DNA from: Clostridiales bacterium | Lineage (GTDB): Bacteria > Bacillota > Clostridia > Oscillospirales > Acutalibacteraceae | Direction: 5' to 3' | Assembly (NCBI GenBank): GCA_012839345.1 | Contig: DUNN01000003.1 | Location: 124,001-188,000 of the forward strand | Length of the DNA: 64,000 bases | Part shown: positions 24,543 through 32,441 of the stretch, one piece after another | Layout: the number at the start of each line of letters is the position of its first letter | Position numbering within the stretch: the first letter of the stretch is position 1 | Notes under the pieces: model-generated | Database searches by the model: none | Told to the model about the DNA's origin: nothing | What the model saw: only the letters and a program-made list of their open reading frames with translations | Made by a program: the position numbers and the translations under genes

Positions 24543-26432
24543 TCAGTTGTACGGCGGTCTGCCGTATGCGTAGAAATGAGACTGCCAGTAGTTTGTGTTC
24601 AGGTTGGAATACTGGATGGGGTCGCCGCAGTGCAGCATCATCCCGTCGCCCACATAGATGCCTACATGAGATATGCCGGTTGTGTCGTAGGTGCCCACGA
24701 AGAACACCAGATCGCCGGGCTGGGGGTCGGATACCGGCGTGGAAATGTTGTAGAGCCCCTGGGCACCCAGCCGCCCGGTATTGCACAAGCCGCTGTTGGT
24801 CAGCACATAGCTGACGAAGCCGCTGCAATCAAAGGAAGTGCTTGGGCTGCTGCCGCCCCACACATAGGGATAGCCCAAATACTTCTCCGCCTCGGTGATA
24901 AGGGTGTTGAACCGCTCGTCCGTCAGGTATTCAGCGGGAATCTCCCAGGCGGTAGGCGGGTTGTCGATGTACTTGTTCACATACCCGGAGGACGGGAACA
25001 GGTCGGGGCGGTTGCCCAGAGTGGACATATAGGTGGCGTACAAGGAAAGCTGTTCCTCGCCCATCATATAGACCGGCACATGGGAGAGGTCGAAGTTTTC
25101 TAGCGTGACGGTGCAGATATACCAGGTGTAAGGCACCTGAACCGTGTAGGGGTTACCCTCGCTGTCAGTCCGTGTTTCCGTCCGATACCGGGTTTCCGTG
25201 GTCACGGTTTCGGTGAGAATATATTGTTTGTCAAAGAGGGTTTGAAGGTCGCCCTGTACCTGGTCGATGGTGAACACCCCTTCATGGAGCGCCGACAAAA
25301 TGGAAATCAGCACATAGGGGTCGTGCTCGATCTCGTCCAGGTCGAAGTGATACTCGTCATAGTCGTGGGTGGCCTCGTAGGTGTCCAGGTACTCCCGCAA
25401 TTCATCCTCTTTGGCGCAGTAGGCTTCTTCTGCCGCCAGCATATCGGAATCCTCGGAGAGATAGGAGGACGCCATGATGTTGGACACCCCGCCGCCGAAC
25501 ATGGAGGAACAGGATTGCAGGGAACCCAGCAGCATCACCAGCAGAAGGCCGATGCCGCCCACGATCAGCGCGCCCTTCCAATGCCGTTTCAGGAAAAGGG
25601 AGGTTCGCTTGGACTCCTGGGCGTTTTTCTTGGCCGCCTTTGCCGTGGCCTCCGCTGTTTTTCCAGCCTGGGCGGTCTTGCCCGCCACCCGGTATGCCGC
25701 CGCATATTGCTTTTGCAGCTTCCGTTTCTGCCACAGGCGGGAGATGGGATTGGATGCAAGCTGGGGGTTCTCCGCCACGGCTTTCCGATAGTAGAAATCC
25801 GCATTGGCCTTGACCGCCGCCTGCTCCGCCTTTGCCGCGTCCCGCCAGGGTTTCAGTTTGCGTTCCGCCCGCCAATTCTGGACACGGCGGTTTCCGTAGC
25901 CCACGACCTTCTCAATACCGCGTTCTCCCAGGTGGCCCGACTGGACGCCGGAATTTTCCTGCTCCACCTCCCGGACCTTGCCGTGGATCGCTGCGCCTGT
26001 CTCCTGGATGGGGCGGGACAGCGGATTGGTATGCTGGGGGGATGGCGGTTTGGACGGAACAGCAGCCTTTGCCGCGTCCAGCCGGTCCGCCGCCTTGCCC
26101 GACTTGCGGATGGCCCCTTGCAGCTCCGGCTTGGCATGGTCTGCCTCGGAAAACTGCAATCGGGAGGATGGGCGGCACGCTGCCGCCTCGCCCTCCCGAT
26201 AGGCTCTGCGCTGTTTCCGGCGCTTCTTTTTGGCTGCTGCCTGTTCCCGGTGCAGTTCAACACGGTCCACCACTTTCCCAGCGGCGCCCGCCGTATCGCC
26301 GGATACAGAATGGTCCTGCTCCGGTTCCCGGTCAGAGGGATAGGTAGTCTCACCCGTGACCAGATTGACGGATACCGCCCCGTCACGGGTCATCTTCTGC
26401 GCCTCCTTTTCGGGGGCTTTCCATTCTTTCAA
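24543..26432 (-). CDS. NlpC/P60 peptidoglycan hydrolase of the transfer apparatus (CD1108-like)
   Basis: A 629-residue membrane-anchored wall hydrolase, comparable in role to Tn916 Orf14/VirB1. The N-terminal 270 residues are basic and cytoplasmic. A membrane segment follows at about 285-305 (GALIVGGIGLLLVMLLGSL), then an extracellular part with a lysozyme-like spacer region. The C-terminal NlpC/P60 domain has Cys in STSFDCSGFVSY, His in GISHVGIYVGDG and MLHCG. It should open the wall for the mating channel. The start ATG overlaps the methyltransferase stop (ATGA). Confidence 0.92.
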   Translation of the reverse strand: MKEWKAPEKEAQKMTRDGAVSVNLVTGETTYPSDREPEQDHSVSGDTAGAAGKVVDRVELHREQAAAKKKRRKQRRAYREGEAAACRPSSRLQFSEADHAKPELQGAIRKSGKAADRLDAAKAAVPSKPPSPQHTNPLSRPIQETGAAIHGKVREVEQENSGVQSGHLGERGIEKVVGYGNRRVQNWRAERKLKPWRDAAKAEQAAVKANADFYYRKAVAENPQLASNPISRLWQKRKLQKQYAAAYRVAGKTAQAGKTAEATAKAAKKNAQESKRTSLFLKRHWKGALIVGGIGLLLVMLLGSLQSCSSMFGGGVSNIMASSYLSEDSDMLAAEEAYCAKEDELREYLDTYEATHDYDEYHFDLDEIEHDPYVLISILSALHEGVFTIDQVQGDLQTLFDKQYILTETVTTETRYRTETRTDSEGNPYTVQVPYTWYICTVTLENFDLSHVPVYMMGEEQLSLYATYMSTLGNRPDLFPSSGYVNKYIDNPPTAWEIPAEYLTDERFNTLITEAEKYLGYPYVWGGSSPSTSFDCSGFVSYVLTNSGLCNTGRLGAQGLYNISTPVSDPQPGDLVFFVGTYDTTGISHVGIYVGDGMMLHCGDPIQYSNLNTNYWQSHFYAYGRPPYN

Positions 26433-27454
26433 GGTGCGTCATCTCCTGTTCCATAGGGGCAGATATTGACACACGCCCCGGTTTCGATCATGGCGATGTA
26501 CTGGAAAATGGGATAGGCCTGGGGCGGGCAGACCGCGTTCCCCAGGGTTTTCAGCCGCAGCGCCCGGTTGTCCGTGTCCTCGGTCATGCGGGGGACTCCT
26601 TCGGGCTCGGCACGCCATAGAATGCGTCCGTCCATTTCGGGGGGAATCCCATGAGCCATTCCACCCAATCCGGGTTCAGTGCCGCTTTCTCGGAACGGGG
26701 CTGCTCCTGCCGGATCACCTGAGCCGACAGGTTGGAGGACGGGGATTTGTCCCGGAAGGCCGCGGGTTTCAGGGTGGAGCGGTAGCCCTCCGACGCCGCT
26801 GGGGTCAGGTAGAACACCGCCGCCGACAGGGACAGGCTCCAGATCGACCCGTCCTTGTTCCGCTTGCGGAATATCCCATTGTCCGACAGGAACACATCCA
26901 GGTTGGCAGCGTCCCGCCCCGTGGATTTGTCGGAGGCAAGGGGTGTGGGAAACATCAGCCGCGACGATAAAAGTTCGCTGGCGCTCATGCCATGCGCCGA
27001 CGCCGCAAGCCGGAAATACGAATGGGAGAACAGCGTATCCCGCTTTTGCCAGGTCAAAAATCGTTTTGTCGAGCCCCATATTGATGAAGCCAGCAACATT
27101 TTCCCCAAGCACCCAATGGGGCCGCAGTTCGGCAATAACGCGGCACATCTCCGGCCACAGGTAGCGTTCATCCGCAAAGCCCCGCCGTTTTCCTGCGGTG
27201 GAGAAGGGCTGGCACGGGAATCCGCCGGAGAGGATAGTGACGGTTTCAAGTCCTGTTTTCTCAAAAAACGCCTCCTTCGTGAATGTGGTGATGTCCCGGA
27301 ACTTCGGCACATCCGGCCAATGCTTTTGCAGGATGGAGTAGGGATAGTCCGCCCACTCGCATTGACAGACTGTTTCAAAGCCCGCGGCCTCCGCCGCTAG
27401 GTCTAGCCCGCCAATGCCGGAAAACAGGCTGACATGGGTGAGGCGGTCAGGCAT
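26429..27454 (-). CDS. C5-cytosine DNA methyltransferase, apparently with two compensating frame breaks
   Basis: SAM-dependent cytosine-C5 methyltransferase. Frame A gives motif I (SLFSGIGGLDLAAEAAGF), the catalytic GGFPCQPFS, LGENVAGF and HERQRTFIVA, and finally the motif IX/X region LKTLGNAVCPPQAYPIFQ. Between about 26955 and 26584 frame A is Gly/Pro-rich and featureless. There, another frame carries the expected target-recognition part (MFPTPLASDKSTGRD, LNPDWVEWLMGFPPKWTD) and ends in ATGA exactly where frame A resumes. The gene is therefore probably frameshifted twice, by decay or sequence error. It overlaps its neighbours on both sides. It would protect the element from restriction if functional. 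Confidence 0.75.
   Translation of the reverse strand: MPDRLTHVSLFSGIGGLDLAAEAAGFETVCQCEWADYPYSILQKHWPDVPKFRDITTFTKEAFFEKTGLETVTILSGGFPCQPFSTAGKRRGFADERYLWPEMCRVIAELRPHWVLGENVAGFINMGLDKTIFDLAKAGYAVLPFVFPACGVGAWHERQRTFIVAADVSHTPCLRQIHGAGRCQPGCVPVGQWDIPQAEQGRVDLEPVPVGGGVLPDPSGVGGLPLHPETRGLPGQIPVLQPVGSGDPAGAAPFRESGTEPGLGGMAHGIPPEMDGRILWRAEPEGVPRMTEDTDNRALRLKTLGNAVCPPQAYPIFQYIAMIETGACVNICPYGTGDDAP
26584..26955 (-). other. Second-frame segment carrying the methyltransferase target-recognition region
   Basis: In the +1 frame relative to the main reading, this stretch encodes LMFPTPLASDKSTGRD, SLSLSAAVFYLTPAAS and LNPDWVEWLMGFPPKWTDAF, typical of the C-terminal half of such methyltransferases. It stops at a TGA overlapping an ATG at a C5 run. 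One extra C there would rejoin the frames. Confidence 0.7.
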
Positions 27455-27770
27455 GGGGCTGGTCCTCGTCGTCCTCTCCCTCCACATAGAACGCATCCAG
27501 CTCGCACAGTTCCAGGGCCTTCAGCCGGGCAAGGTCGGCCTTGTCGCCGAACACCAGGTAGCGGCCGGGGATGCTCCAGCGGTCAAACATCTGGTCGGCG
27601 ATCTCGCCGTACCGCTGGGTGGTGTCAATCAGGTTTTCCATGTCCCGGCGGTCCTTAATTTTCCCGGCAAGGAAGGCGAGTTGGTGCAGCAGCCCGTAGA
27701 GATGAACTTCCTCGTCGATGTGAGCCTCGTAGGTCTTTTCTTCGATGACATATAGCTTTTCCTGTTCCAT
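27447..27770 (-). CDS. Conserved element protein of unknown function
   Basis: 107 residues, acidic, with a helical middle (VHLYGLLHQLAFLAGKIKDR, DMENLIDTTQRYGEIADQMF) and C-terminal EGEDDEDQPHA. The RBS AAAGGAGTACGAT fits the start. The methyltransferase start lies inside its 3' end, so the two are coupled. No named domain recognised. The GC-rich codon use matches the transfer operon, not the AT-rich cargo just upstream. Confidence 0.75.
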   Translation of the reverse strand: MEQEKLYVIEEKTYEAHIDEEVHLYGLLHQLAFLAGKIKDRRDMENLIDTTQRYGEIADQMFDRWSIPGRYLVFGDKADLARLKALELCELDAFYVEGEDDEDQPHA

Positions 27771-27838
27771 ATCGTACTCCTTTCTGAATTTTGGGCATAA
27801 GAAAACCCGCCTCGGGTGAGGCGGGTTTAATGTTGTTT

Positions 27839-28246
27839 TTATTCGTTTGTTGATGAACCCTTTCGGATGTGGCTACTATTATCTAACAAAACCATTTCAA
27901 TTATATATCGGTATGTTTCATCTTTCCGCTCTGGCGACATATTTTCAGCCAACTGCATAGCTGTAAGGTACTTTTCTGTATACCCCAACCGCTCGTGATA
28001 TAGGTTAAGCTGATTTGTAGTACTTTTGTATAACCAAAAGAACAGACCGGAAATAACTTCTACTATGCCACCTGAAATTGTAGTATATAAAGCTAATTCT
28101 TGCTCCGTCATAGCTGAAAGGACTATACCGACTATAAAAACAACGAATCCGAGAACACAAATTACTAATGTTGATGTAAACGCCCGATTTGCCTGTCGCT
28201 TACTTATTACATAATACTCACGAAGCTCGGACACATTATTTATCAT
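27839..28246 (-). CDS. Two-pass membrane protein resembling the TRADD-N-associated 2TM domain
   Basis: 135 residues. A short helix (ELREYYVISKRQANRAFTST) is followed by two membrane segments (about 26-48 and 55-75; GGIVEVISGLFFWLYK between/after) and a helical tail ending in a Ser/Lys-rich end. This layout resembles the two-TM domain described next to TRADD-N-like domains in bacterial conflict systems; the match is by eye only. Its ATG directly follows the TAA of the upstream 66-residue gene. Base composition is much more AT-rich than the flanking transfer genes, so the pair is inserted cargo. Confidence 0.7.
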   Translation of the reverse strand: MINNVSELREYYVISKRQANRAFTSTLVICVLGFVVFIVGIVLSAMTEQELALYTTISGGIVEVISGLFFWLYKSTTNQLNLYHERLGYTEKYLTAMQLAENMSPERKDETYRYIIEMVLLDNSSHIRKGSSTNE

Positions 28247-28447
28247 TTAAGACACAACATCGTTACTGCGTTCCAGTTGCTCTCTCGATAAATCGGCCGC
28301 TTCTTTTGCAGCTTTCGTATCTTCAGCAGATATTTTATGATCAGATTTTTGTTTGATCAATAAAGACAGTACTGTGCTAAGTGTAGTGACCAAAACACCC
28401 GCTACAGCACTCAACAAGGCCATGAATTCCCAAGTATCACCAAACAT
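28247..28447 (-). CDS. 66-residue single-pass membrane protein, partner of the 2TM gene
   Basis: N-terminal membrane segment FMALLSAVAGVLVTTLSTVLSLLI (about 8-31) and a cytoplasmic charged helix KISAEDTKAAKEAADLSREQLE. No family recognised. Its stop touches the start of the 2TM gene (TAAATG), so both are made together. It could be a small regulator or a sensing partner. RBS support is weak. Confidence 0.6.
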   Translation of the reverse strand: MFGDTWEFMALLSAVAGVLVTTLSTVLSLLIKQKSDHKISAEDTKAAKEAADLSREQLERSNDVVS

Positions 28448-28517
28448 TTACATCACCGCACAAATTATAGCAATATTCCCGCAGAAAATCCAGCCCTAGA
28501 CCCTTAGGCACCTAAAA

Positions 28518-30917
28518 TTAGTTTCCATGCCCGTGCTCCACCTCGCTGGGCTTGGTGGTAAGCAGTTTGTAGAGCTCAGTATCCTTTGGGAAGTCATCCG
28601 CAAAGGGCAGGATGACATTATTGAAGAACAGCAGCCCATGGCCCGGCTCGGAGTTGGTCACATAGGCAAGCTGCTCGGACGAAATGTTCAGTCGCTCCGC
28701 CAGTATCTTTCGGTCACCCGCCGCCTGATTGAGCATATAGATGAAGTCGCTGTTCTCCAGGATGTTTTCAATTTCCGGGGAGGAAAGCAGGTCTTTAGGG
28801 TTCTGGGTTGCCCCGGTAGGGATACCGCCCCATTTTCTGAACCGTTTCCAAATCTCGGCGCTGTATGCCGCGGTCTGTTCCTCCTTCAGAAGAAGATGGA
28901 ACTCGTCCACGAAATACCAGGTGGAGCGCCCGATGGCCCGGTTGATGGTAACGGTGTTCCACACCGCGTCCTGGACAATGAGCATCCCCGGCTTTTTCAG
29001 GTTCTTGCCCAGGCCCTTGATGTCAAAGCAGACAAGGCGGTTGGAGATGTCCACGGTGGTGCGGTGGTTGAAGAAGTTCAGAGAACCGTTCACATACAGG
29101 TCCAACGCCTGGGCCACCCGGTCGGCCTCCGGGATGTGCTGGGACAGCAGGGCGTTCATCAGGTCGCCCAGAATCGGCATATTCTCCGGCCGAGGGTCGG
29201 CAAAGTAGGGCTGATAAATCATCTGTACCGCCCGGTCAATGACGGTTTTCTCAATAGCCTCCAGCCCCGTTTTGCTGCCCATGATGAGCTCACAGAAGGA
29301 GAGCACGAAGTCGGATTTCAGCGCCAGCGGGTTTTCTTCCTCAGAGTAGTTGAGGTTGATGTCCAGGGGGTTCACATAGTCGGTGCTGGACGGGGACAGC
29401 CGGATCACCTGACCGCCCAGCCGCTTCACCAGGGGTGAATACTCGTCCTCCGGGTCGCAGATGATGACGTTGTCCTGGGTCATCAGGATGATGAAGGTGA
29501 TCTCCCGCTTGCAGCTCATGGATTTGCCGCTGCCGGGCGTACCGAACACAAGACCGTTGGGACAGCGGGATTGCTTGCGGTCCAGCAGGATCATGTTGTT
29601 GGAGAGGGCGTTGAGGCCGTAGTACATGGCGTCGCCGCCCATGAACACCTCCTGGGTGACGAAGGGAACGAACACCGCCAGGGCCGAAGTGGTCAGGCTC
29701 CGTTCGATCTTGATGCGGTTGAGGCCCAGGGGAAGGCTGCTCATAAGCCCGTCCTCCTGCTGGAAGTCCAGCCGGGTCAGAAGGCAGTTGTAGGTCTGGG
29801 CGACGCTGGCCGCCTGGGACACGGCGATCTCCAGCTTTTGCCGGGTCTCCGCCGTGTGCAGCACCAGGAAGGTCATGTTGAACATTCTCTCGTTGCGGGA
29901 TTGCAGGTCGGTGAGAAGATCCTTCGCCGCGCCGCCGTAGGTGGACAGGTTGGAGGGAAGAATGTCCATATCGTAGCCGCTGCGTACCGCCCGTTTCTGT
30001 TCCTGTATCTTCATGGCGTCCAGGTCGGTGATCTTCCGCTTGACCATTTTGATGGCCTCGTTCTGGTTGATGCCCCGGATGTGCATGGTCACCATGATAT
30101 TTCCGTCCGCCTCCATGAAGTCGGTGAGGATGCGGTCGTGCATCTCCGGCGCCAGAATTTGCAGGAAGGACACCGCCCCGTACCGCCTGCCAATGCGGAA
30201 GGTGCGGGTCTCCCCGAAGTGGAAGGAGGATGGAGAGATGAAGTCCTTCACCGAAAGGCCGCTGGCCGGGAGCCAGTCCCATTCAAAGGCGAACTGCCCG
30301 CCCTCCGGGTGGAGGATGTTGTAAAGCAGCTCCAGCCGCTCCTTTCCGTCCAGCACATGAGCCGCTGCCCCCATGACCTTGAAGCGGTTGAGGGTGTCGG
30401 TCTCAATGCGGGCAAACCTCGCCCGCGCCGCGGGAAGGTTCTCCGCCTCGATGGTCAGGGTCACATACTTGGTTTTTACATAGCCGTTATTGCCCCGCTT
30501 GTACTGCATCCGCAGGATGTCCACTGCCTCGTCCCGGATGGGGTCCAGGTCGTTGCCCTGCCGGGTGATACCGAACATTTCATTGGCGGCGTTGCCTCCG
30601 CTGCGGCTGTCCAAAGTAACCTGGACGCCGATGGAAGGGTCGTAGCCGTTGTAGAAGTCGCAAAGGCTTTCAAAGATGCTCCGCTGGTCCTCCGGCCCCG
30701 CCAGGCGGTAATTCACATCCTCAAAGGCAATGGTCTTGGAGAAGGTGCCGCCCTCCAGCCTGCACAGACCGTCGGGGAACATGTTCTGAAACGGGATGCT
30801 GTCCTGCACCGTATGGGTTTTCCCATCGCCCTTTGCCTGCCGGATCACCGCCTCGATCTGCTTGCGCTCGGCACGGGTGAGCTTACGCTTTATCGGTTTT
30901 TCTGCCGTTTCTCGCAA
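28518..30917 (-). CDS. VirB4-like conjugation ATPase (CD1110 family)
   Basis: A 799-residue ATPase that powers the type IV secretion channel. Walker A is VFGTPGSGKSMSCKRE (about 455-470) and Walker B WYFVDEFHLLL (about 665). The N-terminal domain starts with a Lys-rich stretch. The TTG start at 30917 is preceded by AGGAGGTG and lies inside the PrgI gene end (35-base overlap). The order PrgI-VirB4 is the usual VirB3-VirB4 pair. Confidence 0.95.
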   Translation of the reverse strand: MRETAEKPIKRKLTRAERKQIEAVIRQAKGDGKTHTVQDSIPFQNMFPDGLCRLEGGTFSKTIAFEDVNYRLAGPEDQRSIFESLCDFYNGYDPSIGVQVTLDSRSGGNAANEMFGITRQGNDLDPIRDEAVDILRMQYKRGNNGYVKTKYVTLTIEAENLPAARARFARIETDTLNRFKVMGAAAHVLDGKERLELLYNILHPEGGQFAFEWDWLPASGLSVKDFISPSSFHFGETRTFRIGRRYGAVSFLQILAPEMHDRILTDFMEADGNIMVTMHIRGINQNEAIKMVKRKITDLDAMKIQEQKRAVRSGYDMDILPSNLSTYGGAAKDLLTDLQSRNERMFNMTFLVLHTAETRQKLEIAVSQAASVAQTYNCLLTRLDFQQEDGLMSSLPLGLNRIKIERSLTTSALAVFVPFVTQEVFMGGDAMYYGLNALSNNMILLDRKQSRCPNGLVFGTPGSGKSMSCKREITFIILMTQDNVIICDPEDEYSPLVKRLGGQVIRLSPSSTDYVNPLDINLNYSEEENPLALKSDFVLSFCELIMGSKTGLEAIEKTVIDRAVQMIYQPYFADPRPENMPILGDLMNALLSQHIPEADRVAQALDLYVNGSLNFFNHRTTVDISNRLVCFDIKGLGKNLKKPGMLIVQDAVWNTVTINRAIGRSTWYFVDEFHLLLKEEQTAAYSAEIWKRFRKWGGIPTGATQNPKDLLSSPEIENILENSDFIYMLNQAAGDRKILAERLNISSEQLAYVTNSEPGHGLLFFNNVILPFADDFPKDTELYKLLTTKPSEVEHGHGN

Positions 30918-31269
30918 TCCGCTTCACCTCCTGTTCCAGTTGAGATTGCCGCACAAGGGCGGAATAGAGATTGTTGGTCTGGTAGATGCGCACCTTCGGC
31001 CGGATGAATTTGTTCTGGATCAGATGGCCCAGGAACACTTCCAGCGGCTGTCCGTTCTTCTCGTACATGGCGAACAGGAAAAAGGGCAGCATCACCAGGA
31101 TCATGCACAGCGCCGCCGTGGTGGTTCCCAGGCTCGCCTTTGCCAAAAAGAAAAGCGGCACGCCTACCAGCGCCGCCGCTCCGAAACAGATCACTTGTCG
31201 TTTGGTCAACCCGAACAGGACCTTGCTCTGTATCCGGCTCAGGTCCTTCGGGATCGTTACATAAGCCAA
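30883..31269 (-). CDS. PrgI family (VirB3-like) conjugation membrane protein
   Basis: 128 residues: N-terminal MAYVTIPKDLSRIQSKVLFG, two membrane segments (about 27-45 and 50-68), then KNGQPLEVFLGHLIQNKF, the usual signature. It forms part of the inner-membrane complex of the mating channel with VirB4. RBS AAAGGAGGTG. Confidence 0.93.
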   Translation of the reverse strand: MAYVTIPKDLSRIQSKVLFGLTKRQVICFGAAALVGVPLFFLAKASLGTTTAALCMILVMLPFFLFAMYEKNGQPLEVFLGHLIQNKFIRPKVRIYQTNNLYSALVRQSQLEQEVKRIARNGRKTDKA

Positions 31270-31284
31270 TATTTCACACCTCCT

Positions 31285-32151
31285 TTAGTGGGCGCCGAAC
31301 AGGGATTTTGCAAGGCTGCCGGTCTTGAACAGGGTGTAGCACAGTAGAACCGTATAGCCCATGCAGCCCCAGATGGCCGCGGATATGTTGTCGCCGGATG
31401 TGGAGATGCCCTCCACCAGCACCGCGTAGATGCCCACGCAGATCATAATGAGGAAGGCCTGGAAGCCCAGGGCCAGCAGAGAGCGAAGGTAGTTCTGTCC
31501 CGTGGAGCCCCATTCCCGGTTGACCATCGTGGCAAAGGGGATCGGTCCAATGGATGTGACCAAATACACCTCAATCATTCTGCCGTAGATCACCAGGAAG
31601 ATGCAGATGGAAAGTATCTGCGTACACAGCCCCACGAACACGCTCTGGAACCACAGCCCCAGCAGGGCGCCCACGCTCCAGTCGGCAAGCTGGGTCTCCA
31701 GACCGCCCACCACCCCGGAAATGTCGATACCCGCATCCGAGATAATGACCCCCGCCGACTGGCTGACCACATTCTGCGCCACATCGAACACCGCCATGAC
31801 GATGTTCCAGGTGTTGGTGACGATCAGCACTGCGCAGAAGGTCTTGAAAATCCACTTGAAGAAAATCCAGGTGTCGAAGTCGTGGAGGTTGTTCTTCTCG
31901 ATGATGAGCTGGATCAGCTCGTAGCACATGACAAAAGTGAGGATAATGCCCGCAATGGGGACGATCACCGTCTCCGAGAGGTTGCGGATCATGTTGAAGA
32001 TGCTGCTGTTCCAGGCGGCGGGCGTCATGCCGACCTCCCCGGCAATCTCGCCCACCTTTGTATTCAGGGTATCAAACATCCCGGTCAGGTTTGAAATGAT
32101 ACCGTCAATGAGCAGTTCCTTGAACCACTCCTGGATCATATCCAATATCAA
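31285..32151 (-). CDS. VirB6/TrbL-like conjugation membrane protein (CD1112 family)
   Basis: 288 residues with about six membrane segments (for example TVIVPIAGIILTFVMCYELI and VFVGLCTQILSICIFLVIYG). The N-terminus MILDMIQEWFKELLIDGIIS is amphipathic. It should form the membrane channel of the transfer machine. Between the Maff2 and PrgI genes, with short gaps, same strand. Confidence 0.9.
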   Translation of the reverse strand: MILDMIQEWFKELLIDGIISNLTGMFDTLNTKVGEIAGEVGMTPAAWNSSIFNMIRNLSETVIVPIAGIILTFVMCYELIQLIIEKNNLHDFDTWIFFKWIFKTFCAVLIVTNTWNIVMAVFDVAQNVVSQSAGVIISDAGIDISGVVGGLETQLADWSVGALLGLWFQSVFVGLCTQILSICIFLVIYGRMIEVYLVTSIGPIPFATMVNREWGSTGQNYLRSLLALGFQAFLIMICVGIYAVLVEGISTSGDNISAAIWGCMGYTVLLCYTLFKTGSLAKSLFGAH

Positions 32152-32217
32152 GGGAGATCACCTCCTTTGCGGGGGCTCCCGCTGTGAAGAGAAGCCCCCG
32201 CCGGGTTTGGAGCAACA

Positions 32218-32439
32218 TCAGGTGGTGGACAGCAGACCGGACAGCAGGGGGATCAGGGTGATGCCGATGAGGGCAACGCCGCCGCCCGCCATGAGCTGCT
32301 TGATGCCCTGGCTCTTGGAGGCAGGGTTGTCCTGGCCGTAACCTTCCAGAAGGTTGATGCCGCCCCATACGCACAGGCCGCCGCCCAGGGCGATGACCAA
32401 AGTCTGCAAAACGTCGATAGCACTGGTAAAAAAGCTCAT
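32218..32439 (-). CDS. Maff2 family small membrane protein
   Basis: 73 residues from ATG at 32439, chosen because AAAGGA is 9 bases upstream (a GTG two codons earlier is too close). Two hydrophobic helices (VLQTLVIALGGGLCVWGGIN and LMAGGGVALIGITLIPLLSG) with the loop YGQDNPASKSQGIKQ. The family is constant in these elements and resembles VirB2-type pilin subunits in size and shape. Confidence 0.93.
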   Translation of the reverse strand: MSFFTSAIDVLQTLVIALGGGLCVWGGINLLEGYGQDNPASKSQGIKQLMAGGGVALIGITLIPLLSGLLSTT

Positions 32440-32441
32440 AT

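Noticed and set aside
27839-28447. Classical toxin-antitoxin pair
   Set aside because: Both products are membrane proteins and neither resembles a known toxin or antitoxin; kept only as an unknown module.
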